A stretch of DNA of 64,000 nucleotides from Cohaesibacter marisflavi (lineage in GTDB: Bacteria > Pseudomonadota > Alphaproteobacteria > Rhizobiales > Cohaesibacteraceae): contig NZ_FOVR01000012.1 in the NCBI RefSeq assembly GCF_900115225.1, forward strand, positions 62,001-126,000. The letters are read 5' to 3'. The notes below the pieces were generated by a model that did no database searches, was not told the DNA's origin, and saw only the letters and a list, made by a program, of their open reading frames with translations. Positions 26,586-34,609 of this stretch are shown here, piece after piece. The translations under genes were made by a program, and so were the position numbers. Each line of letters starts with the position of its first letter. The first letter of the stretch is position 1.

Positions 26586-28073
26586 GTGCTTTGGGATGCA
26601 TTTCTTCAATTGCTGGATCTCTGGATTGTGGCTGCGGCCCTGATCGGCATTACAACCGGCGTAATTATCGGCGCCATTCCGGGGCTGGGCCCGACAATGG
26701 CCATCGCGTTGCTTATTCCGGTAACATTTGCCATGCAGCCCGTTCCCGCCATGATACTGCTTCTGGGTGTCTATCAGGGGGCAATTTTTGGCGGATCGAT
26801 TTCCGCTGTCCTCCTTAATGTTCCCGGCACACCATCCTCGGCGGCGACTGCGATGGATGGTTTTCCCATGGCGCGGCGCGGCGAAGGTGGACGCGCCCTG
26901 CGGCTGGCGCTTTTTGCCAGTGTCTTTGGCAATATCTTCAGTTGCCTTGTGCTCATGGCGCTTGCCGAACCTTTGGCGCGACTGGCGCTTGATTTTGGGC
27001 CTGCCGAAATGGCGGTGTTGATGCTGTTTGCACTTTTGGTGATCGTGCTTTTTGGTGGCGGTTCCCGGCTTGATGCCTTGATCATGGTGCTGGTTGGTGT
27101 TTGCGCAGGCATTGTCGGACTTGATCCGATCAGTGGTACACCGCGTTTCACGTTCAATTCCTTCGCCATGGAATCCGGCTTCCAGCTCATTCCGGTCCTG
27201 ATTGGCCTTTTTGCAATGTCGGAAGTGTTTCTGCAGGTATTTAACCGAGCGCCGGAGGTTCGCGCCGATGTCATGCCGGAGCTGCGCTCGTCCCATGTGT
27301 CCGTTGCTGAAATGTGGCGCATGCGCCTGACGCTCCTCTATTCCTCCATGATCGGCACCTTCGTTGGTATTCTGCCGGGCATCGGCTCCACCGTTCCTGC
27401 CTTCATGAGCTACAGTCTGGCGCGCTCACGCTCCAAGGAACCGGAAACATTCGGCAAGGGCGCAGCCGAAGGCATAGCCGCACCCGAGGCTTCCAACAAT
27501 GCTGTGACGGGCGGTGCTCTGGTCCCCACGCTGGCGCTTGGCATCCCCGGAGACGCGGTCACGGCTGTCATTCTGGGCGCATTCATGCTGCATGGTTTGG
27601 CACCCGGTCCGTTTCTCTTTGAAAAGAATGGACTTGAAGTTTACGCCATTTTTGAAGCGTTGCTGTTTTCATCTATTCCGACTGTTATCCTTGGCCTTCT
27701 TCTTTTCCGTGCTGCCATTCATGTAACGCGCATTCAGCCACGGCATCTGCTGCCAGCGATTGCCATTCTGGCATTGTTTGGCGCTTTCTCGGTAAACAAC
27801 AACCTGTTTGATGTTTGGGTCATGTTAGGGGCTGGCTTTTTCGGCTTTCTCTTCAGGCGCAGCGGCTTTCCGCTTCCGCCTCTGCTCATCGGCCTCATTC
27901 TCGGGCATCCCTTTGAGCAAAGCGTGCGTCAAGCTTTGCTGACAAGTGGTGGAAAGTTCGCAATTTTTGCGGATTCTCCCATTACGCTCATTTTGCTGGT
28001 GCTTATTGTGATGTCGATCACAACCAGCGTCTTCGTATATTTCAGAAGCAAGAGGTCCGGTCGCGATGGCTAA
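26586..28073 (+). CDS. TctA-type large membrane subunit
   Basis: About 495 residues with ten or more hydrophobic segments. Motifs of the TctA family are visible: IGAIPGLGPTMAIALLIPVTF near the start, VPGTPSSAATAMDGFPMARRGEGGRALRLA, and GIGSTVPAFMSYSLA with APEASNNAVTGGALVPTLALGIPGDA. Start: GTG at 26586 is chosen because GAGGA lies eight bases before it; the upstream GTG at 26571 would place that site inside the gene and has no site of its own. It overlaps the amidohydrolase gene by 8 bases. Secondary, probably proton- or sodium-driven, uptake. Confidence 0.92.
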   Translation: MLWDAFLQLLDLWIVAAALIGITTGVIIGAIPGLGPTMAIALLIPVTFAMQPVPAMILLLGVYQGAIFGGSISAVLLNVPGTPSSAATAMDGFPMARRGEGGRALRLALFASVFGNIFSCLVLMALAEPLARLALDFGPAEMAVLMLFALLVIVLFGGGSRLDALIMVLVGVCAGIVGLDPISGTPRFTFNSFAMESGFQLIPVLIGLFAMSEVFLQVFNRAPEVRADVMPELRSSHVSVAEMWRMRLTLLYSSMIGTFVGILPGIGSTVPAFMSYSLARSRSKEPETFGKGAAEGIAAPEASNNAVTGGALVPTLALGIPGDAVTAVILGAFMLHGLAPGPFLFEKNGLEVYAIFEALLFSSIPTVILGLLLFRAAIHVTRIQPRHLLPAIAILALFGAFSVNNNLFDVWVMLGAGFFGFLFRRSGFPLPPLLIGLILGHPFEQSVRQALLTSGGKFAIFADSPITLILLVLIVMSITTSVFVYFRSKRSGRDG

Positions 28074-28869
28074 TCTTTCCAATTCCGGCATGGTCTGTGA
28101 TTGCCACATCCATTCCTTCTTCAAACGGCCAGCAAAGACAAGCGGGGCCTATGCCCCCCCACTTGTAGACATTGCGGATTATGCGCAGGAGGTGGCTCCT
28201 TTAGGCATTAAGCGCGCTGTTATCATTCAGGCGTCAGTCGATGGAACAGACAATTCGCGGCTGGTTGAAACACTCTCGCAATCAGTGGGGCTCTCCTTGC
28301 GCGGTGTTGCTGCGATCAACCCGGAAACGGCCGATCTGCCAGCGCTGCATGCAGCTGGCGTGAGTGCCATCAGAATTCAGGACCGCGCGAGATTGGGGGG
28401 CAGCGATCTTCACACATTGCCTGCTCTTGGTGAAGTCGCCGCTGGCCTAGGCTGGCACATCGAGTTGAACACCGAACCACGGAGTTTCGACGACATAGCG
28501 TCTCTTATGCCGAAGCTTCCGAAAGCGGTTTTACTGGTTCTAGATCATATTGCCCATGTCGACCCTGACGTGCCTGTGGATTTGCAAAAATTGTGCCGTC
28601 TGATGGATACGGGCCGCGTCTGGGTCAAGCTTTCCCCCACCCGAGTCAGCCGCCAGATAGGACACTATGACGATCTGGACACTTTGGTCGCAACCATTGC
28701 GCAAGCCTACCCGGACCAATGCATTTGGGGCAGCGACTGGCCGCATGTGATGACGAAGCCGCCGCTTCCACAAATTCCACCTATGCTGAAGCTGCTGCAG
28801 AGGGTTCTGTCTACCGAGCAGTATCTGGCCTGCACATGGAAAAACGCCGAAAAACTTTATGGCTTCTAG
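28066..28869 (+). CDS. Amidohydrolase-2 family hydrolase (LigI-like TIM barrel)
   Basis: 267-residue metal-dependent hydrolase of the amidohydrolase-related family that includes 2-pyrone-4,6-dicarboxylate lactonase and sugar lactonases. Motifs: CDCHIHSF (metal His-x-His) near the N-terminus, VLDHIAHVDP, KLSPTRVSR and WGSDWPHV (metal Asp) near the C-terminus. It is translationally coupled to tctA (8-base overlap), which suggests that it hydrolyses the compound imported by TctABC. The exact substrate cannot be read from sequence. A GMC oxidoreductase scrap follows directly, so the operon once had at least one more enzyme. Confidence 0.85.
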   Translation: MANLSNSGMVCDCHIHSFFKRPAKTSGAYAPPLVDIADYAQEVAPLGIKRAVIIQASVDGTDNSRLVETLSQSVGLSLRGVAAINPETADLPALHAAGVSAIRIQDRARLGGSDLHTLPALGEVAAGLGWHIELNTEPRSFDDIASLMPKLPKAVLLVLDHIAHVDPDVPVDLQKLCRLMDTGRVWVKLSPTRVSRQIGHYDDLDTLVATIAQAYPDQCIWGSDWPHVMTKPPLPQIPPMLKLLQRVLSTEQYLACTWKNAEKLYGF

Positions 28870-28889
28870 GAAGCCACGGGTGGGATTTT

Positions 28890-29025
28890 GAAACCGGATG
28901 ACATTGAAATCTCTGCGTGGAGGGGGCAGGTCATAGACGCTTCTATCATGCCGAAAATTGTCTCCGGCAACACCGCATCCCCTGTCGTGATGATCGCCGA
29001 AAAAGCCGCTGACTTGTTGCGGTAG
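28890..29025 (+). pseudogene. C-terminal remnant of a GMC-family oxidoreductase
   Basis: On the plus strand, in one frame ending at TAG 29023-29025, stands [14 protein letters not shown] followed by [17 protein letters not shown]. This is the diagnostic C-terminus of choline/alcohol dehydrogenase-type GMC flavoproteins, which carries the catalytic Asn in SGN. The preceding 40 bases still fit ([15 protein letters not shown]), but no flavin domain or start exists: the amidohydrolase ends at 28869. It is a truncated leftover of a gene that probably lay in the tct operon. The left limit is approximate. Confidence 0.85.
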
Positions 29026-29519
29026 TAAAGTGGCGGGCTCCAGAGGCTGGCCTAAACACGGTGCTTAAAGATGAGCGAATCAAAATTTGCAGCTTATGCC
29101 ATCGCCCAGTTTTCCGGGAGAAGCTCACACCTGCGAGAATCGGGTGTGGGCCTGTTCGCCATCAACGCCTATGGGTCCAACTAGGTTGATTTGCTAAGAG
29201 AGAGATTCTGTCTCATCTTAACCCCATAGGAAAGGTTATGAGACAGACATCAGGCAAAGAAAAATCATCATACAGGATACACTCGAAAAAAAGGCGCTTG
29301 CTTCACCGAAAAACCGCCGCATAGTATCTACAACCAGATGAGACAAATGCTCTCTTACTTTGAAGCCACTTTGGTACCATTTCATTTGATAACGGACACC
29401 GTCGTGGACCCGGAGTTTGCGTTTATCCTGAAGATCTGCCATCACTTGAAGTGAATTGCCCCTATAATTGTAGACACTTTGGGGTTTCAAACTGCCTATC
29501 ATTTCTCAAGCCTGACGCA
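29026..29519. other. 494-base stretch with an inverted repeat, no gene recognised
   Basis: No family match in any frame. The main structure is an inverted repeat, TCTGTCTCAT (29207-29216) with ATGAGACAGA (29238-29247) and inner AACC/GGTT. It may be a terminator-like hairpin or the end of a lost mobile element. An 88-codon open frame on the minus strand (29236-29502) has no ribosome site and no motif. Confidence 0.45.
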
Positions 29520-30359
29520 TCAGTGAAGAGCCTGTCTGATAACATTGATCGTTTCCTTGATCCTTTCTTGGTGACGCTGAGCATTATGGGTCACGGACCA
29601 GACTTCGCGCTCGACAAGCGGGGTCTTCGCCCCCAACGGCACTAGGTCATCCTGGTGCTCGACGAGGAAATCGGGCAATGCGGCAATGCCGCCCTTTGCG
29701 AGGACAGCGGCCAATTGAAGGTCAATGTCATCCAAATAAATGGCAAACTTTCCGCCAGCTATCTGTTTGAGGGCCACATGTTGTGGCGTAGCTACGGTCT
29801 CGTCGCTTTGACCAATATAGCGCCTCTTATCTTCGGGCGTGTTCGCAACATAATCTCGATGCCCGTAGAGGTGAAACGCAATCGGACTCATTTTGGAAAT
29901 CGCGAGATCCCCTTCTTCCGGGCGAGACAACCGAACCGCTATATCAGCCTCGCCACGATGCAGCGAGGCAAAACCGATTTCACCAATGAGCTCGATTTCT
30001 AGTTTTGGATGCTTAAACCCGAATGCCAAAAGGGGGGCAATCAATCGCGCTTTGGCAAGAGAGGGTGGGGCCGAGATTTTGATGCGACCACTCATCCCCG
30101 GCCGTATCCCTTCCGCACAAAGGGCCGCTTCCTGTGCAGCGTCAGACATGCGGCCCGTTACATGAGCATAATCTTGCCCTGCTGCCGTCAGCACCAATCG
30201 CCTTCCGCGACGGTCAAAAAGCTCGAGCCCTGTTTCTCGCTCGAGCGCTTGTATCCGTCGGGTCACTGTGGTTCGTTCAACGCCTAGGTCACGGGCAGCT
30301 GCGGCAACGCTGCCGGTTTCAATCACGGCTCTGAAATACCGAATATTCTCCCAATCCAT
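29520..30359 (-). CDS. LysR-family transcriptional regulator
   Basis: About 279 residues from ATG 30359; longer open frames upstream would run through the intergenic region and across the divergent gene's start. The LysR winged helix is at residues 1-60: MDWENIRYFRAVIETGSVAAAARDLGVERTTVTRRIQALE, typical of the small subfamily beginning MDW. An effector domain follows (about residues 90-275; GRIKISAPPSLAKARLIAPLL). It is divergent from the quinone oxidoreductase gene, and the palindrome at 30403-30419 between them fits a LysR operator. Likely an activator of that gene; ligand unknown. Confidence 0.9.
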   Translation of the reverse strand: MDWENIRYFRAVIETGSVAAAARDLGVERTTVTRRIQALERETGLELFDRRGRRLVLTAAGQDYAHVTGRMSDAAQEAALCAEGIRPGMSGRIKISAPPSLAKARLIAPLLAFGFKHPKLEIELIGEIGFASLHRGEADIAVRLSRPEEGDLAISKMSPIAFHLYGHRDYVANTPEDKRRYIGQSDETVATPQHVALKQIAGGKFAIYLDDIDLQLAAVLAKGGIAALPDFLVEHQDDLVPLGAKTPLVEREVWSVTHNAQRHQERIKETINVIRQALH

Positions 30360-30402
30360 CACACCAGACACGCCTTTCAAGGTTAAAATATGCATCAAAT
30401 AT

Positions 30403-30419
30403 ATGCGCAATTTGCGCAT
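30403..30419. promoter_or_regulatory. Palindromic operator between lysR and the quinone oxidoreductase gene
   Basis: ATGCGCAA-T-TTGCGCAT, a perfect 8+1+8 inverted repeat between two divergent genes, 44 bases from the regulator start and 59 from the target start. Symmetry and position fit a LysR binding site. Confidence 0.7.
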
Positions 30420-30477
30420 TCCAAAAGGCAAGAAAATTACAGATCCTTCACCTCGTAACGATTTAACGAGGTCAATC

Positions 30478-31446
30478 ATGAACAAGGTTATCGAATTGTC
30501 CGGTCCCGGCGCTGTCAAGAATCTATCACTTGTCGTACGAGATCCTGGAATGCCGAGACACGGCGAAATCCGGCTGCGGCAGACATTCGCAGGCGTGAAT
30601 TTTATCGATATCTATCAACGCAAGGGCATCTATCCGCTCCCCATGCCAGCTATTCTCGGCGTTGAGGGCGTAGGCGTGGTGGAGGAAATTGGAGACGGTG
30701 TTAGCCATCTCGCTGTAGGGGATCGTGTTGGCTACGCCGGCGTTGTGGGTGGATACGCTGAGGCTCGAATTTTGCCGGCATGGCGCGCGATAAAGCTTCC
30801 AGCAGACATTTCTGACTCGCACGCCGCAGGCAGCCTCCTGCGGGCCTTCACCGCCCATATGCTACTCTTTAGAGTGCACGCAGTGTCACTAGGAACAAAA
30901 ATCTTGATCCATGCGGGGGCGGGCGGTCTGGCCAGCATTGTGGTGCCTTGGGCCAAACTGTTGGGCGCGCGGGTTATTGCGACAGCAAGCTCGGATGAAA
31001 AAGCGCAAATTGCTTTCGGCTATGGAGCAGATACCGTGATCATTGGCAGAGATGCGGACATAGCTAAAGCCGTGCTTGATTGGACGGATGGTGAAGGTGT
31101 GGACTTCACAATCGACGGCATCGGCGAGCCAACATTCAGGGCCTCTTTGGAGGCCACGAAGAAATTTGGAACCTTTGCAAGTATTGGCCAAGCTGGCGGC
31201 GCCCTTACATCGCTAACAGCAACAGATTTGAGTCCTTTGAGAAGTCTTGCATTCCATGCACCAAGTGTGATGGCATATCTGTCAGATCCGGTGCGATACA
31301 ATGCAGTGACACCCGTGATGATTCATGCGCTAAAAGCCAGTACTGAAATCCCTAGGGAAATCCTGTATCCGCTGTCTGACGCGGGTGCAGCGCAAACAGC
31401 TTTGGAAAACGGCCGTACAACTGGCATACCCCTGTTGGTAATCTAG
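30478..31446 (+). CDS. Quinone oxidoreductase, zeta-crystallin type (MDR superfamily)
   Basis: 322-residue NADPH-dependent medium-chain reductase lacking zinc ligands. Landmarks: LRQTFAGVNFIDIYQRKGIYPLPMP, LGVEGVGVVEEIGDGVSHLAVGDRVGYAG, and the nucleotide-binding segment ILIHAGAGGLASIVVPWAKLLGARVIATASSDEKAQIA. It reduces quinones or alpha,beta-unsaturated carbonyls by one- or two-electron transfer. Start ATG 30478 has GAGG nine bases upstream; the open frame extends further back but would overrun the operator and the divergent regulator. Monocistronic, presumably under the LysR regulator next to it. Confidence 0.92.
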   Translation: MNKVIELSGPGAVKNLSLVVRDPGMPRHGEIRLRQTFAGVNFIDIYQRKGIYPLPMPAILGVEGVGVVEEIGDGVSHLAVGDRVGYAGVVGGYAEARILPAWRAIKLPADISDSHAAGSLLRAFTAHMLLFRVHAVSLGTKILIHAGAGGLASIVVPWAKLLGARVIATASSDEKAQIAFGYGADTVIIGRDADIAKAVLDWTDGEGVDFTIDGIGEPTFRASLEATKKFGTFASIGQAGGALTSLTATDLSPLRSLAFHAPSVMAYLSDPVRYNAVTPVMIHALKASTEIPREILYPLSDAGAAQTALENGRTTGIPLLVI

Positions 31447-31727
31447 AGCGAGCTTTGGCACGAGACACAAAAGCCTTCTTGTCTCATATGCTGCGCTTCA
31501 ATCGAATGGCTGGGGTGGGAAAACGGGGCTGCCGAGAAAGCTCGTAAACAAGTGTCCGTATTTGGACGGCCCCGTAACATTTTGATAAACGGGAAATCGA
31601 GGCTCTATATATATCACCCCAAATTTCCTAGACATCCAATTGTGCCATAATTCGGATTGGGCCGGCTGTAGCTCTCGCCTTTCTGGCAATAGGTTAAAAA
31701 GTGCTATGCAGCCTCGTCCCGAGTAAT
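31447..31727. other. Intergenic stretch, no gene seen
   Basis: 281 bases between the oxidoreductase stop and the doc remnant. No structure or motif recognised. Confidence 0.4.
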
Positions 31728-31945
31728 CAGGCCTTGCCCAGCTATTCCTCCAAGTCAGCGTGTTCAACACCAAGAGCAGAATCCAGATCGTATTCATTCT
31801 AGGCAAGGAAAAAGTCGTATGTTGGAAACGAATCTCGTTTGATGCCATCAGCAAAGGGATGATTGTGGGGAATATCTTCGGCATGGCTTTCCGCTAGTTT
31901 ACAACAATCCTCTTCTTCATAGGCGATGATGGCGAATATAGTCTC
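31728..31945 (-). pseudogene. Decayed Doc (Fic-fold) toxin fragment
   Basis: The minus-strand frame reads LAESHAEDIPHNHPFADGIKRDSF then PTYDFFLA, stop (TAG), NEYDLDSALGVEHADLEE, stop (TAG), LGKA. HPFADGIKR corresponds to the Fic/Doc motif HPFxDGNKR with Asn changed to Ile, and FLA*NEYDL matches the family's FLALNGYDL with Leu replaced by an amber codon. The N-terminal half and any antitoxin partner (Phd) are missing. It abuts the stop of hpaR. It is thus the dead tail of a toxin-antitoxin module, not a working gene. Confidence 0.8.
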
Positions 31946-32408
31946 ATTTTTCCGGGCTGAGGGCTTCGAGCAGAATCTCGATCTCATCGAGCAACGTGCC
32001 AATTCGTTCGCTGCCAATTTTGCTTTCAATGTCTTGATAAATCTTGGCACTAGCCGGGGCTAGCTTCCGAATGAATTGGCTTCCTTCCTTACTCAGGCAG
32101 ACCAATGTGCGCCGACCATCAGAGCTATCACGGCTCACCTCCACAAACCCGCGAGCCTCCAGCGTTCGCATAATGCGTGTAAGGGAAGGGGCAAGAATAC
32201 AGGCTTGCCGGGCCAGAAAACTGGCGTCCACAGTTCCCAACTCATCCAGTACGCGCATCACGCGCCATTGCTGCTCCGTGACATCATGCTCCGCGAGCAA
32301 AGGCCTGAAATAATCCATCACCGCCTCGCGCGCTCTCAATAGGGCGATTGGCAACGTTCTTTGTGTCTGGCTCAGTTCCATGCCAGCGCGGGTCGGTTGT
32401 TTTGTCAT
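31944..32408 (-). CDS. hpaR: Homoprotocatechuate regulator HpaR (MarR family)
   Basis: 154-residue MarR-type repressor matching HpaR: the N-terminal block RTLPIALLRAREAVMDYFRPLLAEHDVTEQQWRVMRVLDE is characteristic. The recognition helix region is LAPSLTRIMRTLEARGFV and the wing is DSSDGRRTLVCLSKEG. It is divergent from hpaF and the catabolic operon, the classic arrangement. It presumably binds the palindrome at 32543-32554 and is released by a pathway aromatic such as homoprotocatechuate (known for the E. coli family, inferred here). The same motif occurs before two other transcription units of the cluster. Confidence 0.92.
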   Translation of the reverse strand: MTKQPTRAGMELSQTQRTLPIALLRAREAVMDYFRPLLAEHDVTEQQWRVMRVLDELGTVDASFLARQACILAPSLTRIMRTLEARGFVEVSRDSSDGRRTLVCLSKEGSQFIRKLAPASAKIYQDIESKIGSERIGTLLDEIEILLEALSPEK

Positions 32409-32523
32409 TCCCTAAACTCCTTCGGCGTGATTGCTTCTACTGTCGAGAAATATTCAGAAATCGATGCAAGATCGCAAATTACCAGACTTTGTAACACTAG
32501 ACTAAAATTGAATAGTGGCCAGA

Positions 32524-32554
32524 TTGACATTAGCAGAATAATTTAACATGTTAA
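32524..32554 (+). promoter_or_regulatory. hpa operon promoter and HpaR-type operator site 1
   Basis: TTGACA at 32524-32529 is a good -35. TTAACATGTTAA at 32543-32554 is a perfect 12-base palindrome covering the -10 zone, 21 bases before the hpaF start. A repressor bound there would block polymerase. Matching motifs are at 39607 and 45820. Confidence 0.75.
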
Positions 32555-32575
32555 GTAAATAATTGGGAGGAAATC

Positions 32576-32965
32576 GTGCCACATCTGAAAATCGAGTATT
32601 CAGCGGGTCTGGAAAGCCGTGCTGACATGGCGGAGCTATGCCGTGCAGCCTATGAAGCGATGCTTAAAACTGGAATTTTCCCTAAGGCGGGAATTCGAGT
32701 GCGTGCCTTCAAGGCGGATTTTGCCATCGTTGCTGATGGGCTGCCGCAAAATGATTTTGCGGCACTCACCCTGTCGGTCGGTTCTGGTCGTTCAACAGCA
32801 CAGCTCAAGTCCGCAGGGGACGAGATATTCGCAGCAGTCAGCGACGCTCTTCAAGAACCTTTGGCCACGACGCATTTTGCGCTCTCCCTCGAAATTCGTG
32901 TCATCAACCCAGACCTGAGCTGGAAAGACACCCCTATTCATGCCCGCCTATCAGGCCAGAATTAA
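32576..32965 (+). CDS. hpaF: 5-carboxymethyl-2-hydroxymuconate delta-isomerase
   Basis: 129-residue tautomerase-superfamily enzyme. It converts 5-carboxymethyl-2-hydroxymuconate to its 2-oxo-3-ene (OPET) form in homoprotocatechuate breakdown. The GTG start is followed directly by Pro, giving the catalytic N-terminal Pro1 (PHLKIEYSAGLE) after Met removal, which confirms the start. GGGAGG lies seven bases before it. First gene of the operon driven from 32524; the next gene, hpaE, starts 10 bases after its stop. Confidence 0.92.
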   Translation: MPHLKIEYSAGLESRADMAELCRAAYEAMLKTGIFPKAGIRVRAFKADFAIVADGLPQNDFAALTLSVGSGRSTAQLKSAGDEIFAAVSDALQEPLATTHFALSLEIRVINPDLSWKDTPIHARLSGQN

Positions 32966-32975
32966 AGGAAGATCT

Positions 32976-34484
32976 ATGAGCGCTCTTGATGAGAATCTAT
33001 CCAAAGCCCAGGGATATCTTGCGAAATTCCGTGAGACTGGTGTGATGAACCATATCGCCGGGGCCAGTGTCCCTGCGAATACTGGCGATACATTTGAGAC
33101 CATCTCCCCGGTGGACGGCTCTGTTCTGGCGCAAGTCGCCAAAGGGGATGCGTCCGACATCGATGCGGCTGTCGCAGCTGCCAAGGACGCCTTTGTCAGT
33201 TGGTCAAAAATGCCCGGAAAGGAACGAAAGGCCATCCTGATCAAGGTTGCGGAAGCCATTGAAGCCCGGGCCGAGGAAGTTGCCTTTACCGAGTGCATGG
33301 ATACAGGGCAGGCCCTGCGTTTCATGTCGAAGGCTGCTGTTCGTGGTGCCGCAAACTTTCGTTTCTTTGCCGACCAGGCCCCTTCAGCCGAAGACGGGGT
33401 GGCTCTTCGTAATCCCAATCAGATGAATGTGACTTCGCGCCGGCCGATCGGACCGATCGGTGTGATCACGCCGTGGAATACACCCTTCATGTTGTCTACC
33501 TGGAAGATTGCTCCGGCTCTCGCCGCTGGTTGCACCGTGGTGCACAAACCTGCTGAATTTTCGCCCATGACGGCCAAGCTTCTTGTTGAGATCGCGGAAG
33601 AGGCTGGGTTGCCGAAAGGCGTCCTCAACCTTGTCAACGGGTTTGGCGACGGTGCCGGTCGTGCTTTGACCGAGCATCCGGACATCAAGGCTATTGCCTT
33701 TGTTGGAGAAAGTCGCACCGGTTCGCACATCATGCGTCAGGGCGCGGATACCCTTAAGCGGTTCCATTTCGAACTTGGTGGCAAGAACCCGGTAATCGTG
33801 TTTGATGACGCCGATCTTGATCGCGCAGTAAACGCAGCAACCTTCATGATTTATTCGCTGAATGGGGAGCGTTGCACCTCATCCTCGCGCCTGCTGGTGC
33901 AGGAGAGCATCTATGAAGAGTTCACGACCAAGGTGGCAGACGTTGCCAAGAGCATCAAGGTGGGGCATCCGCTTGATCCTGAAACCGTCGTCGGGCCGCT
34001 CATCCATCCGGTCCACGAGGAAAAGGTCTTGTCCTATTTCTCAAAGGCGCGGGAAGAGGGGGCAACCATTGCAGCTGGTGGCGAGAAGGTCGGTGAGGCT
34101 GGCTGCTTTGTTAGCCCAACATTGTTCACCGGTGCCAACAATAGCATGGCCATTGCACAGGAAGAGATTTTCGGTCCCGTTCTGACTGCCATCCCATTCA
34201 AGGATGAAGACGAGGCTTTGGCCCTTGCCAATGATGTCCAGTATGGCCTCGCGGCCTATCTCTGGACAAGTGATCTCGATCGCGCCATGCGCATGACCGA
34301 CAGCCTTGAGGCGGGAATGATGTGGGTGAACTCGGAAAATGTGCGTCATTTGCCATCGCCGTTTGGGGGCGTCAAAGCATCCGGCATCGGGCGAGATGGT
34401 GGGGACTGGTCCTTCGACTTCTATATGGAAACCGTCAATGTTTCCTTCCCAAGACAACATCACAAAGTGCCTCGGTTGGGCTGA
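32976..34484 (+). CDS. hpaE: 5-carboxymethyl-2-hydroxymuconate semialdehyde dehydrogenase
   Basis: 502-residue NAD-dependent aldehyde dehydrogenase. It oxidises the ring-cleavage semialdehyde made by HpaD. ALDH landmarks: [53 protein letters not shown] with catalytic Glu, GERCTSSSRLLV with catalytic Cys, and EEIFGPVL. ATG 32976 has AAGGAA at the right distance; an upstream ATG at 32940 lies inside hpaF and is not used. Close linkage to hpaF and hpaD fixes the substrate better than the family alone would. Confidence 0.93.
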   Translation: MSALDENLSKAQGYLAKFRETGVMNHIAGASVPANTGDTFETISPVDGSVLAQVAKGDASDIDAAVAAAKDAFVSWSKMPGKERKAILIKVAEAIEARAEEVAFTECMDTGQALRFMSKAAVRGAANFRFFADQAPSAEDGVALRNPNQMNVTSRRPIGPIGVITPWNTPFMLSTWKIAPALAAGCTVVHKPAEFSPMTAKLLVEIAEEAGLPKGVLNLVNGFGDGAGRALTEHPDIKAIAFVGESRTGSHIMRQGADTLKRFHFELGGKNPVIVFDDADLDRAVNAATFMIYSLNGERCTSSSRLLVQESIYEEFTTKVADVAKSIKVGHPLDPETVVGPLIHPVHEEKVLSYFSKAREEGATIAAGGEKVGEAGCFVSPTLFTGANNSMAIAQEEIFGPVLTAIPFKDEDEALALANDVQYGLAAYLWTSDLDRAMRMTDSLEAGMMWVNSENVRHLPSPFGGVKASGIGRDGGDWSFDFYMETVNVSFPRQHHKVPRLG

Positions 34485-34506
34485 CCCGTTCAACCCAAGA
34501 GCACAT

Positions 34507-34528
34507 TGGGGCAGGCAAACCTGCCCCA
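34507..34528 (+). other. Intercistronic hairpin hpaE-hpaD
   Basis: TGGGGCAGG-CAAA-CCTGCCCCA, a perfect 9-base stem without a T-run, in the 125-base gap between hpaE and the first hpaD. It probably affects mRNA processing or stability rather than ending transcription. Confidence 0.6.
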
Positions 34529-34609
34529 GACTACTGTTAATCAAGCGTTCCAGTGAGAGCCGCAAGACAAAATACAGGACACCTATATGTGTCCAGGGGA
34601 GAGAGAAAC

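Noticed and set aside
26523-27296. 257-codon minus-strand frame rich in Lys, His and Gln across tctB/tctA
   Set aside because: Composition is the mirror of membrane-protein codons on the other strand; no start context or motif.
29236-29502. 88-codon minus-strand frame next to the lysR gene
   Set aside because: No family resemblance and no ribosome site; it runs through the inverted repeat. Kept only as part of a non-coding stretch.
31498-31884. 128-codon minus-strand frame between the quinone oxidoreductase and hpaR
   Set aside because: It overlaps the doc remnant in another frame and shows no motif.
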